Source of the DNA: Diabrotica undecimpunctata
Lineage: Eukaryota > Arthropoda > Insecta > Coleoptera > Chrysomelidae
Length of the DNA stretch: 64,000 nt
Direction of reading: 5' to 3'
Assembly: GCF_040954645.1 (NCBI RefSeq)
Contig: NC_092803.1
Span: forward strand, 66,113,427 to 66,177,426
A program made the position numbers and the translations under genes. Shown here in pieces: positions 22,491-64,000 of this stretch. Every line of letters begins with the position of its first letter. The first letter of the stretch is position 1. Under the pieces are notes generated by a model. That model ran no database searches, was not told where the DNA came from, and worked only from the letters and a program-made list of their open reading frames with translations.

Positions 22491-24650
22491 GAATACATGT
22501 GGTATTGTCCCTATTATAACGCAAAATTAAAGTTTTTTGTGCATTTTTAGAAAGGTTCTTAATAATTTTCAAAAAATCGACTTTTAAAGCAATTTTTGCA
22601 ATAGCTTAACAACAAACTAACCAACATAAATTTACAAACAGTGATTTTAAAAGATTTTTTATGCTTTTTCAGTAAAATTGTATCACTTTTCATGTAATTT
22701 GCCAGTTTTTATCTTTAGTGTTTAAAATGAAAAAGCGATCTTACATTGATTATATATTGTTTATAAGTAAAAAATGACGTTTAATCTTTTGCATACGTTG
22801 TTTATTATACATTGTTGTCACCAAATTTATCAAAAGCAGTTATTATGACAACTGTGTCAAAGACTGTCACGAAAAAAGCTTTTTATTTGCTAAGTTCTCT
22901 AGTTTATATAGACTATTTTCCAGAATGAAAAGGAACTACCGAAAAATAATCAAGAAAACCACTTTGATCCGGATCCAAGAGACTCGATAGCACGCGCTAA
23001 AGCCTATCCGAAAGCCACAATCATAGATTTCGGGTGTACACAAAAGATCTTTCATGTGGCAGTGTGGGGAAGTCTACAAGGACTAACGACCCCCTTATCT
23101 ACAATATGCAAAGTCTAAGGTTAAAAGTTTTTCTAACCAAGATAATGATATTTGAGAATTAACAATTTTTTGATTCTATTAAAAAATAATTTCTTTTGCT
23201 ATTGTCGACATTCTATAGCTAAAAATAAAAAAACGACAAACCTGAAAAATACAATCTTAATCAAAGGGATAAAACATGTTTGTGTGTGTTTGTGATTAAT
23301 AATACAATCTTCAACAAAACAGTTTATTATAAAAATATATGTAGTAGACTATACACATGCAAAACTGACATTTTTCCGAACCAAACTTTGGAACGTGGTG
23401 TTCCGATTGAATCCAAGTCAAAATAAATTCACAAAAATTCCTCAATAGAGTATATACATATCTTTTTTTATAAAATAAATCTTGTATAAATTAATTCTTT
23501 TTTAATGCTTAAAAGTAAAAAAAGTGTATAACACTGATTTTTACATCGATCTGACCGCTAAGTCTCGTGTACTGGAAAAACCAACTAAAGTCAAAAGATC
23601 CCTGAACACAATGTTTAAATTTAATACTAGATATTTTAATTTATTCGCTTTAACAGACGTTTATTTGATTTTCTGTTAATTATAATGCCCAAAATAATAA
23701 CTTTTTTCAAACAAGTGACTACAAATTTTTAAAATGATAAAATTTACGAAGATATTCTTATTTACTGGTCATAATGTATACAAATACAAGAAAGTATTGT
23801 TTTATGGCTTGTTTTCTTTCTTTAAACCCCTGATTTATTATTTCCTTTAATATTCTAAACTATTTAAACATTAGGCGAAGCACCCCTTTATTTATAAATA
23901 AAAAAAAAACAGTAGAAAAGTTACACATGAAATAAAATAATACTGTTGATTGGCAAGCGTTTTAAGAACTTTCTCTGCATCTACACAGAATAGCAATGGC
24001 TCGATAAATCTAAATGGAGGAGAAAGTCTTAAAAAAACTATGGCTCATTGTAGTGGTATTGTAAAAGAATTTTACTTTCTGGCTTTAAACAGAACAATGC
24101 AATTTCTTATATGCATGTTTCTTTTGGTACACTATTTGTGCTAAACTTCTAAGGAAATCTGATATCCACGAATGCATCTTGTAAAAATTGGAATGCTGTA
24201 TCAAGTAATTATTATGTAGTATTATATCATTAATATTTATAATTATTACTTGATTGTTGTAGTTATATATTTTCTGTCAGGCAGAATTGATAACGCATAC
24301 TATTTATATCATAGTAATAAAGTTACCAGTAAAATATATGGGAAAAATTAGCACAGATTAGACCAATAAAGTGGTTAAAAAAATGAACAGAAAAAGAATA
24401 ATTATACAAATTTACCAAATTATAAATATTGGCTAGCCAAACTTGTATAGCATTTACTAACCACGCATTTGCAGTTGTTAGTAAACAACATAACAGTGAT
24501 CTCTTGAATTCCAGTTGGTTCTTCTTTTGCAATATTTTAATGTTTAGAGAAAAAAGGAACGCGTATATATGGTATAAAAAAGAGTCGACAGTTTTTCTGG
24601 ATTTATAAACCTGTTGTCACAAGATGTTCACTACTTGGAATCACATAGTT
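22491..24650. other. Surf4 downstream region without a recognisable gene
   Basis: Contains a repeat fragment at 22920-23110 (see 9000-9300) and AT-rich DNA. The plus ORF at 23950-24144 shows no motif. A minus-strand ATTAAA at 24536-24541, about 110 bp past the Surf4 stop, is a candidate polyA signal. Confidence 0.4.
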
Positions 24651-56953
<32,303 letters not shown>

Positions 56954-57749
56954 TTTTATTTTTTATTTTATTTTGAGCAAAAAGCTCCACGCAGTCAGCT
57001 AACTACCAAAAGTGCCAAAAGTCAAAATGCAAAGAACACATCAGTAATTGTCAATGTCAAATCCATAATGAGTACAACTATGAAGTTAGCATCTTATCAC
57101 AGGCGGATGTATTTTTAAATATAAAAGGATGTAAAAAATAATAATAATAATATGAAGGAATACGCTATGCAATACACAAAGTACAACAGTTGGTAGGAAT
57201 AATATGTATATCTATTGTAAACGAGCAAATTAGAGAGCAAGAGTAAACTTTTAGAAGTTTTTATTTATAGAATACAAAGCTTTTGGATTCAGAATGATAT
57301 ACTTATTTGCCAACTTATCAGTTTATTCCTCTATATTTTTTGCGGTTTCACAAGCCTAAATTTCAAGTTTTTAGTGTTATTTTTATCGAATTGGATAATT
57401 AAGTTAATCATTCATGCCGTAGTGGAAGATATTCAATTTTGTATCTACTGTGCTGTTTGATTTACAAATTATAATTAATATAACAATATAATATACAATG
57501 TAATCAAATTAAAAGTGAATGTTTTCAATTCTAATTGCTAGTTCTAGAACTTGTTGTCTAAACAAACAACAGTAACAATTTATAAATGATGCAAAACATT
57601 ATAAAGTGCTAATAGAATTAGAAAAATCCATAAAATCTCAAGCATTAATAATCAAAGTTACAAAATACCTAAAAAAATAAAACGAGACGCGAAACTAAGA
57701 ACAATAATCTATGGGAATAACTAATAACTTGTAGAAGTTTTGTCAACGT

Positions 57750-57870
57750 TCTTTTCAGGCTTAGCCCCTTGCGAACGGGGATGAAGTGAAATATTCTTGC
57801 AAAATTTGCAACGTTTCTGTTTATTTAAAAAATAATTTATCGAGACATTCTAAAAATAAACGCAAAAAAT
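57750..57870 (+). pseudogene. C2H2/BED-like zinc finger fragment
   Basis: After a splice-acceptor-like CTTTTCAG the frame reads DEVKYSCKICNVSVYLKNNL then SRHSKNKRKK and a stop. C-x2-C followed by L-x2-H gives three clear zinc ligands of a classical finger. Probably a TE-borne exon (hAT-type BED fingers look similar). Too short to assign. Confidence 0.35.
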
Positions 57871-57992
57871 AAAGTCAATATATTCAAAAATTTGGACAAA
57901 AAAAAGTCAGTTTCAATACGTCCAAACATACTGAATCTTGTTTTAGTTGCTAAAAAAAATCGGTTGCCTGTAAAGTCGGTTTTACGGGCGAA

Positions 57993-58580
57993 AATTTTAC
58001 GTGACAACGTCTTTTTCTCGGTAGAATATTTATTGATATGACTGAATTACGATTGATTGCAGAGTGATTTAAACTAATAATTTACTTAACACTATCAACA
58101 TTTGTCAATAGTATGACATAACCTATAAACTCAGTTTCTCAACTTTTGTGTCAATCTAACAATTAATCAATCAATCATAGTTTACGATAATGAAATATTA
58201 GTGTACAATTATTTACCTTTATTGTTGTAGTTGTTGTAAATGACGAATCTAAGCACTCCACATTTTCACTACAGAGACAGCTGACGATACTTTAACCACA
58301 CGTGTGAACTTGTATTATGACGCTTTCTCGGTTTTCCAACGCCAAGAACGCTCGAGAAAGACAGAGACACAAGCACGCACCGATTCAACGCGCCTAATTC
58401 TCTAGTGCTGCGCGCGCAGCGGACCGATCATGTTTGAGTGGGAGAGAGACGCAAGGCATTCGCCGGTCCGGCGGGCCTCTCTCGTTCGGTGACTCATCGT
58501 AACAGACGTGAGCGGGCGTTACACTTTTTCATGAGTGACTCCGAGCCACAACCTAATTTAAGACGTTGTCACGTCAAAAT
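57993..58580. mobile_element. Candidate DNA element: GC-rich block with about 21-bp inverted ends
   Basis: AATTTTACGTGACAACGTCTT near 57993-58013 is mirrored at 58560-58582 with one extra base. The interior at 58240-58560 is clearly more GC-rich than anything near it (GCGCGCGCAG, CGCCGGTCCGGCGGGC). No coding frame. It could be a non-autonomous transposon or a CpG-rich promoter caught between repeats. Confidence 0.5.
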
Positions 58581-59307
58581 TCTAAACATTGTTGAATTTT
58601 AAGGTTTTCCAAAATAGTTCAATTCTAATCTGTTCAATATCAATGTTAGCTTTTCGTTTGAGTCGTCGAAATATCGGATATAAACGCTTGTAGTGATGGC
58701 TCCGCATTGGCTGCCCTGAGACGGCAGTTTTTTTTCTGTTGGCAACAGTGAAAGATGAGTGAAAGTGGTGTTTCAAAATGGCACAAAAATCTGTAATGTA
58801 AACAGGCCAACTAGGCAAGGGATATGCCATGTGGCATGCAAGAAGGACTTGCATGGCCTAGATGTGAAGCTACTTTAAGATCATATAGAAAATAGTAGGT
58901 ACTGCTCTCGAAGTCTAGTTTCGAAGAAAATCTTTGGGATATACTTCGAAATAGTCTCCTCAGAACTTAATCCTTACAGATACTTAATCCTCCTTAGAGG
59001 AAGATTTTAATAGATATAATATCCTGATCTTGATGTACATAATATTCATACTACGTATATCAGGAATACACTTTAATATCTACGCCCATGAAAACATGAT
59101 GTGGATTATTTGTTACAAAGGCCATGTAAGATTTTCAAAAGAAGAAGATAAATGTCACTTTACAGAATTTGATAAATAAAAGATATGGTTCTTTTAAAGA
59201 AAATATTGTGAAATTTGATTTATTAATTTAGGTTAATTGGCCACATTCGGCGAAATAATGTGATTTTGGTAGCAGATTGAAATTTTATCGTTACGTGAAT
59301 GAAAAAT

Positions 59308-59949
59308 ATGGGATACAAAGCAGCTGTCCAAGTTTTGAAGTAAGTTTTAAAAGCGCACAATCTTAGGAAACATATTATTTATGATTTTGATTTTAGACAA
59401 GCAGACGATCTAAAAATAAAGGTATCGAGAAAAAGTGACTGGTTAAACAATGCCGAAGCTTGGACAGATCAACAGAAATTACAAACTATTTACCATCAAG
59501 TACTTGTACTCGATTTGGAATACGCGCTGGACAAAAAAGTTGAGCAGGATTTGTGGAATATAGGATTCAAAAATCACATCTCCAGTTTACAAGAGCAAGC
59601 TAGAGACAAAAAGGTATGGCATATACTAAGTGTCATAAGTTCAACATTAAAAATAATTGTTTTATTTGTAGAATCCTCATCGCTCTGATTGTCAAGCACT
59701 GCTAACATGGGCTTTGGAATCTGCGTCTGGCTTTTATATTTCACTATTACAAGAACTGTGTAACACCTTTGATGTAGATTTGCCTTTTAGAAGGAGAGGA
59801 AATGTCTTTGGACAAACCATAACTAGTTCAGAAATGATAAGCTTGCCACAAACTTCTTCTTGTCTTTATGTTTGCCAGTACTGTTTGGTACATCTTGGGG
59901 ATATAGCCAGGTACAGGAATCAAAGGAAACAAGCAGAAAGCTTCTATAA
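59308..59949 (+). CDS. Smg7: SMG7/EST1-like nonsense-mediated decay factor, 5' exons (gene continues beyond window)
   Basis: Three coding exons: 59308-59339, 59397-59613 and 59672-59949. Donors are GTAAGT, GTATGG and GTAAGC; acceptors are GATTTTAG and TTTGTAG. Together they give 175 codons plus two bases. SMG7 binds phosphorylated UPF1 through an N-terminal 14-3-3-like domain and recruits mRNA decay enzymes. The sequence shows the family blocks VLDLEYALDKKVEQDLWN, ASGFYISLLQELC, FDVDLPFRR and CQYCLVHLGDIARYRNQ, ending at the QAESFYK helix. I could not find the next exon (TPR-like repeats) before 64000, so the following intron is at least 4 kb. A 3' splice-like site (TTTATTAATTTAG) at about 59231 suggests the 5' UTR may itself be spliced. 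Confidence 0.93.
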
Positions 59950-60294
59950 GTAAGCTAATATTTATATAGTTTCAATGAGTACCTTTAACCATTTATAATT
60001 ATTTAACAGCAGTATTTTTATTGTTATAAATCAGATTTCTATCAAGCAAATATTGTTTGTTAAGAGCTATTACATTTTATTTCATAAACAGCTGTAAAAA
60101 AGTTAATGAGAAACTGAAATAATTAGCACACTGTTTTGGTTTGACAAGATGTATAGAATTTTTTCTACCAATTTTGTTATTCAGGTATCACAACCATATC
60201 CTATTTTCCTAAGTAGAATAGATAGATTGGTATACAATAAAAACGGCTTTTATTATTAATAATAACATACAATAAGTATAGAGACAAAAATTTT
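59950..60294. other. SMG7 intron, no recognisable feature
   Basis: AT-rich; the following SMG7 exon is not here. Confidence 0.4.
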
Positions 60295-60545
60295 ATCATC
60301 ATCATCATCAACCTGTATGCTCAGTCTTTCCATCTGTCTCTGTCTGATAATCTGCTGATGTGTCCTGCCCAATTCTATTTTAGCAATGCAATTTTTTCAA
60401 TGGCGTCTGTTGTTTTTATGGTAAAATTATATAGTATAATATTTTTAAATTATTATTTATATTCATCATCATTATCATTTTGGCTTTACAACTCTGTGTA
60501 GGTTCTAGCCTTCTCAAGAATTTCTCTCCAGTCTCACCAAGGGTG
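60295..60545 (-). pseudogene. Two RTE-type 3' end fragments
   Basis: Minus strand: KIELGRTHQQIIRQRQMERL then a GATGATGATG tail (60295-60400), and WREILEKARTYTEL then ATGATAATGATGATG (60470-60545). Both match the RT C-terminus and ATG-type tail of RTE copies elsewhere in the window. Confidence 0.65.
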
Positions 60546-60549
60546 AATT

Positions 60550-61680
60550 ATGTGAAATTTTAATGTTAATTGATAGTGATGATGAGTGTATTCTTCAAGA
60601 ATCTGATGAAACTGGACTGGAAAATAAAGAGACTGTGACAGCCTCAACAAATGTCAGTAAAAATAGTACATTCAACCCATAAGTTATTTCTCAAAAAGCT
60701 AAATGTCATAAATGTGAATAGGTACCATTATATAACTGGGAAACAGTGGATCTGTAACCAATCATTCATAATTTTAATGACAACAGATCAGTAGGACTTT
60801 TAAAGCATTTTTTCTGAAAACTTTGTTAAACAAGTTAACAATATTTACAAATACACGCTGATATTGAAAGGTCTAGCATTATAAATTAGAAATATACAAA
60901 TGTGAAGTACCTACACATTTTATTTTCTAGCTTTGTCTTTTCTTATGGCTCAGCTCAACTGTGACAACAAAAGATAAATGCTTACTGATCAACTAACAAT
61001 TTCATGTCTGCACCGATTTTTCCCCTAATTATGTCAAGTGATTTATCTAAAGACATTTAAATTTGTTGCATATGTCTAATACCATTGGTTACAGACCATT
61101 TAAAGTGATTTATCTAAAGACATTTAAATTTGTTGCATATGTCTAATACCATCGGTTACAGACCATTTAAAGGCTGGTTTTCATGATTCCCATATCCGTT
61201 CAGTACTGTTTGCATTATAATGAAAGACCATAATTTACACAATATAAATATACCCTCCAAAAGGCATATATTTGAAATTAAGTTATTTGTTTTGTGTGAC
61301 TGTGAAACAGGCTACATTCTAGACTTTATCATTTACACTGGATCTAATACTGAAATTCAAATTGACAAAGATCTAAAAATGTCTGGAAATATTCTTTATA
61401 CATTGATGAGCCTTATTTGAATAAAGTTAAGTGTATATGGACAACTGCTACATGAATCTACTTTTATTTGATAAGCTACATAAAGACAAAACAAATGCAT
61501 GTGGCATGGTAAACTCAAATAGACAATATATGCCACCCATGATGGAAAAAATATGTAAAGGTAAAGTAGTAGGCTACAATACTTTAAATAGACACTGAAG
61601 TAGTTAGACAAATGACAAATTACACACCTCATTCCATACATAGACATATAGACCAAGCATACCAGCCTCACTCAGATTGA
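60550..61680 (+). pseudogene. piggyBac (PGBD4-like) transposase remnant
   Basis: In shifting frames: LIDSDDECILQESDETG (acidic N-terminus), YNWETVDL and FNDNRSVGLLKHFF, then SKRHIFEIKLFVLCDCETGY with ILDFIIYTGSNTEI (61240-61360). A region with the 'NWYTSP--F--L--DKTNACG' pattern, partly changed, ends in DKTNACGMVNSNRQ (around 61490). QMTNYTPHSIHRHIDQAY follows. A 67-bp tandem duplication (61037-61103, 61104-61170) lies inside. Not functional. Confidence 0.8.
61037..61170. repeat. 67-bp tandem duplication
   Basis: Two adjacent copies that differ at one base (ACCATTGG versus ACCATCGG). Inside the piggyBac remnant, hence later than its insertion. Confidence 0.92.
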
Positions 61681-61836
61681 AACTTCTCACTCTCTCTCTC
61701 TCTATCCCAGCAAAAAGAGACGCTGCAATTCTTACTTCATATAAGACAGATACACAACAAACAACAACAAAAAAAAAAAGATGGTGCTGTCACTTAGCTC
61801 TACAGACTGCTCAGTCTTTGTTAATATATATGTCTA

Positions 61837-61951
61837 TGATTCCATAATGGAATAATTCATATGGAATTATCCATAGTAATTAGACAGACAAATTACAATG
61901 CTTATCACACCTCATTCCATAATGGAATAATTCATATAGAATTATCCATAA
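61837..61951. repeat. Two copies of a 37-bp quasi-palindrome
   Basis: ATTCCATAATGGAATAATTC followed by ATAT-GAATTATCCATA occurs near 61839 and again near 61914, 75 bp apart. Each copy is internally palindromic around ATTCATAT. Confidence 0.8.
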
Positions 61952-62239
61952 TGAAAAAGTTGAGATGTCTGCTAAGGAAGCATTAAATTCTAATATTATA
62001 AAATATTCATTAATTCTAGATCTTTATATTATTTCAAAAAATATAATTAGGCAGGAATGGATGGATTTTTTATAAAGGCATTCAGCCGATTTCTAACTCC
62101 TACTAAACCATGGTTCTCTAATTTAATTACAAAAAAAGAAAATGCAATCAGAATTATTTTTAGAATAAAGACCAATATTTTTATAGAAGCAATTATGAAA
62201 ATGAAATTTTTAGTAAAACCTTTTTGGGTTAATAGTTTC

Positions 62240-62475
62240 TAACAATTTAGAAGTTTATAAGTACATAATAAGCAGTTTATGAATAAGAATTTGAAACAGT
62301 AGTTTATAAAGGGAATTTTATACCAAACTTGTACATAATAAATTGAAAAAATAATAAAATAAAAAACAAATAAATAAAAAAAAAGTAAATAAAACAAAGA
62401 AAATATTTAAAAATCAAAATCCACAAGGAAAATAAATTCCTGTAGCTGGCTGTATACCATGTATCACAAAAGAGG
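62240..62475. other. A-rich spacer
   Basis: AAATAA-type low-complexity DNA without features. Confidence 0.4.
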
Positions 62476-62526
62476 TTTAATCTTTGTATGTAGGTATATT
62501 TAAACTACCTACATACAAAGATTAAA
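62476..62526. repeat. Perfect 21-bp hairpin with 9-base loop
   Basis: The arm TTTAATCTTTGTATGTAGGTA (62476-62496; quoted only as a landmark, one base over its last 20) is exactly complemented at 62506-62526. Stem and loop size are like a short pre-miRNA or a foldback insertion. Confidence 0.9.
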
Positions 62527-63369
62527 GATATTTAAAAATCATTCTAATAATAAAAAAATATAAAACAATATTAGGAAAACATAAAAAAATAAATAAGAAA
62601 AAGAATAAATATTACAAAAAATATAATCACTGGATAATACTTGCATACTCTATATGAAATAGTAATATGTGATTTGTAAGTTTACCAACTGTGTAATGTA
62701 GATTTTTTTTATCATGTTTATATTGTTTTTAGAATTAATTTTATTTTTTTTGTCCTTGGAATCAACATCAAATATAATGACAAATTAGTAATATCATCTT
62801 TATTTAGACGCCGGTTAAATGCTTTACTTTATCTTACATATTGAGAATAGCGAATAGCCTGTTCGGACTAGTTACATGTTTTACGAGGTACACCTTAAAA
62901 GTCTATCCCTGCACGTTATGGTTTCTCTCTCTTAGTTGCGATATTGTACACCATTTAATTCAGGTGCGAGGTGGTTTTTGTTTCAAAATATACACCGTGA
63001 GAAGCGAATATTTGGTTAAAACACATCAAAAGGCATTTGACTTTTGTTTTTTAATTTTGTCTTTTACATTTTTTCGATTATGTACATTCTAAATTATAGT
63101 CGTAAATATTAGCAGCTCGTTACGGTGTCCGTACTTTACCTGTTTTGTCCGAAGCTCAAAATTATTAAACAGCGATAGGTTAACTGTGAACTATTTTCTA
63201 GTTATTCTGATGCCATATACCCATCTGACAGTGCCATATGTCCCTTGGGAATGTCACGTTTTTCTATATTCGATTACCTATTCCATTATTTCAAAGTACA
63301 GTGTGGTAGGCTGCAATAAGTGTGGAAGAAATAAAGCACGATATGTTGTTTATATGTATATTGATTTTA
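62527..63369. other. No recognisable gene
   Basis: AT-rich. The plus ORFs at 62841-63092 and 63186-63383 show no motif. It is downstream of the GNAT ORF (minus). Confidence 0.3.
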
Positions 63370-63780
63370 TTAGGGATATCTAAACATTACATTATAATTC
63401 ATTATACCTTGATTAACACATTTATATTTACCAAACAACCGTTCCGATTCTTTGTTGGAGCAAAATGCGGTGAATTGCTTATTTTTCTTTACATGTTCTA
63501 TAAGTTTGCATGCATATCCTCTTCTTCGATGATGAGGTAATGTATATACGTAATCTAATACTCTTGGTACATCATGTTGTCCGAGCGGATCAAAGTCGCA
63601 TTTTGATAATAGAACAAACGATACTGGTTCTCCGCTGATATACAAGATATAGCAGGTAACTTCTGTGTTTGTCATCCATTGATCAATAAGTATATCATCT
63701 AAATTTAAGTGTTTTATTTTCCTGACTGCGTTCGGACCTCTGAACAACTTGATTTTATCTATTTTACTTCTTAGAAGGCT
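63370..63780 (-). CDS. GNAT-family N-acetyltransferase-like ORF
   Basis: The reading frame is open from just after a TAG near 63780 to a TAA at about 63370, over 130 codons. The C-terminal half fits a GNAT fold: a beta strand CYILYISGEPVSFVLLS, then LDYVYTLPHHRRRGYACKLI, whose RRRGYA is the acetyl-CoA pyrophosphate-binding loop (R/Q-x-x-G-x-G/A), then FCSNKESERLFGKYKC. There is no in-frame ATG before residue M24 (MTNTEVTC) of the TTG-initiated form. Either the first exon lies elsewhere (a weak acceptor CTTAG precedes the frame), or the ORF starts at that Met (about 101 aa), or the copy is 5'-truncated. The stop codon overlaps an AATAAA polyA signal. A TATA-like GGATAAAAG lies about 60 bp upstream. 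Substrate is unknown. It lies antisense in the presumed SMG7 intron. Confidence 0.6.
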   Translation of the reverse strand, partial: SLLRSKIDKIKLFRGPNAVRKIKHLNLDDILIDQWMTNTEVTCYILYISGEPVSFVLLSKCDFDPLGQHDVPRVLDYVYTLPHHRRRGYACKLIEHVKKNKQFTAFCSNKESERLFGKYKCVNQGIMNYNVMFRYP

Positions 63781-64000
63781 TGATACATACTAAGCTTTTA
63801 TTCAATAATGTAACCTCTATCTGGTCGACTTTTATCCCGCACGGCTGCACGCTTCGGGTGGGGGTCTCTTTGCTCATGACTTCATTCTCAGTGGTAGGAA
63901 GCTTTGTTCTCATTGTGTTGAGGGGCGTTTACATGTTACCATTCAGGCGTTTACTTGGGGGCGTTCCTATGTCATTCTTTGACTTACTCAAAGGTATGGT
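63781..64000. other. Upstream region of the GNAT-like ORF
   Basis: More GC-rich than the surroundings. On the minus strand a TATA-like GGATAAAAG lies at about 63830-63840, followed by the ORF. The block continues past the window edge. Confidence 0.35.

Larger units (their letters stand above)
56954..59307. promoter_or_regulatory. Surf4-Smg7 head-to-head intergenic region
   Basis: About 2.35 kb between the start codons of the divergent genes. It should contain both promoters, but no TATA or CpG-island structure is decisive near either start. It also holds a zinc-finger-like fragment (57750-57870), a GC-rich inverted-repeat-bounded block (57993-58580), and AT-rich DNA. The minus ORF at 58582-58854 has no recognised domain. 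Confidence 0.5.

Noticed and set aside
59950..64000. Further SMG7 exons
   Set aside because: I looked for the TPR-helix sequence expected after QAESFYK on the plus strand and found only piggyBac and RTE remnants.

Overview
The window is strongly AT-rich eukaryotic DNA with split genes, GT-AG introns and many decayed transposable elements (TEs) nested in one another. The host genes and TE families suggest an arthropod, most likely an insect with a large repeat-rich genome. A beetle is plausible but is not proven by the sequence.

Two host genes are secure. On the minus strand a complete Surf4 gene (ER cargo receptor, 270 aa, five coding exons) runs from 56953 down to 24651. Its introns total about 31 kb, and intron 2 alone is 23.2 kb. 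On the plus strand, starting at 59308, are the first three coding exons of SMG7/EST1-like, a nonsense-mediated decay factor; the rest of the gene must lie past the right edge. The two genes are head to head with about 2.35 kb between start codons. A third possible gene, a GNAT acetyltransferase-like ORF, lies at 63370-63780 (minus).

Layout. 0-24 kb: downstream of Surf4, a TE graveyard holding pogo-like, DDE-type, RTE-type and Jockey/R1-type fragments, a SINE, MITEs, a Helitron inside an RTE copy, and a 3 kb inverted-repeat element with a THAP-type zinc finger exon. 24.6-57 kb: Surf4, with a Penelope-like element with 580-bp inverted arms, a piggyBac remnant, nested RTE copies, two Tc1/mariner-type elements with long inverted arms, several foldback elements, and an inverted-repeat element encoding an XPG/PIN-like nuclease. 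57-59.3 kb: the intergenic region, with a GC-rich block bounded by inverted repeats. 59.3-64 kb: the SMG7 5' exons, then a PGBD4-like piggyBac remnant, palindromes and the GNAT ORF.

The two host genes act in unrelated processes (ER export; RNA surveillance). The TEs do not form a pathway; their interest lies in the nesting order, which several exact target-site duplications and paralogous empty sites make readable. I saw no rRNA, bona fide tRNA, CRISPR or prokaryotic features. Element limits are by eye and approximate unless a duplication or splice site fixes them.
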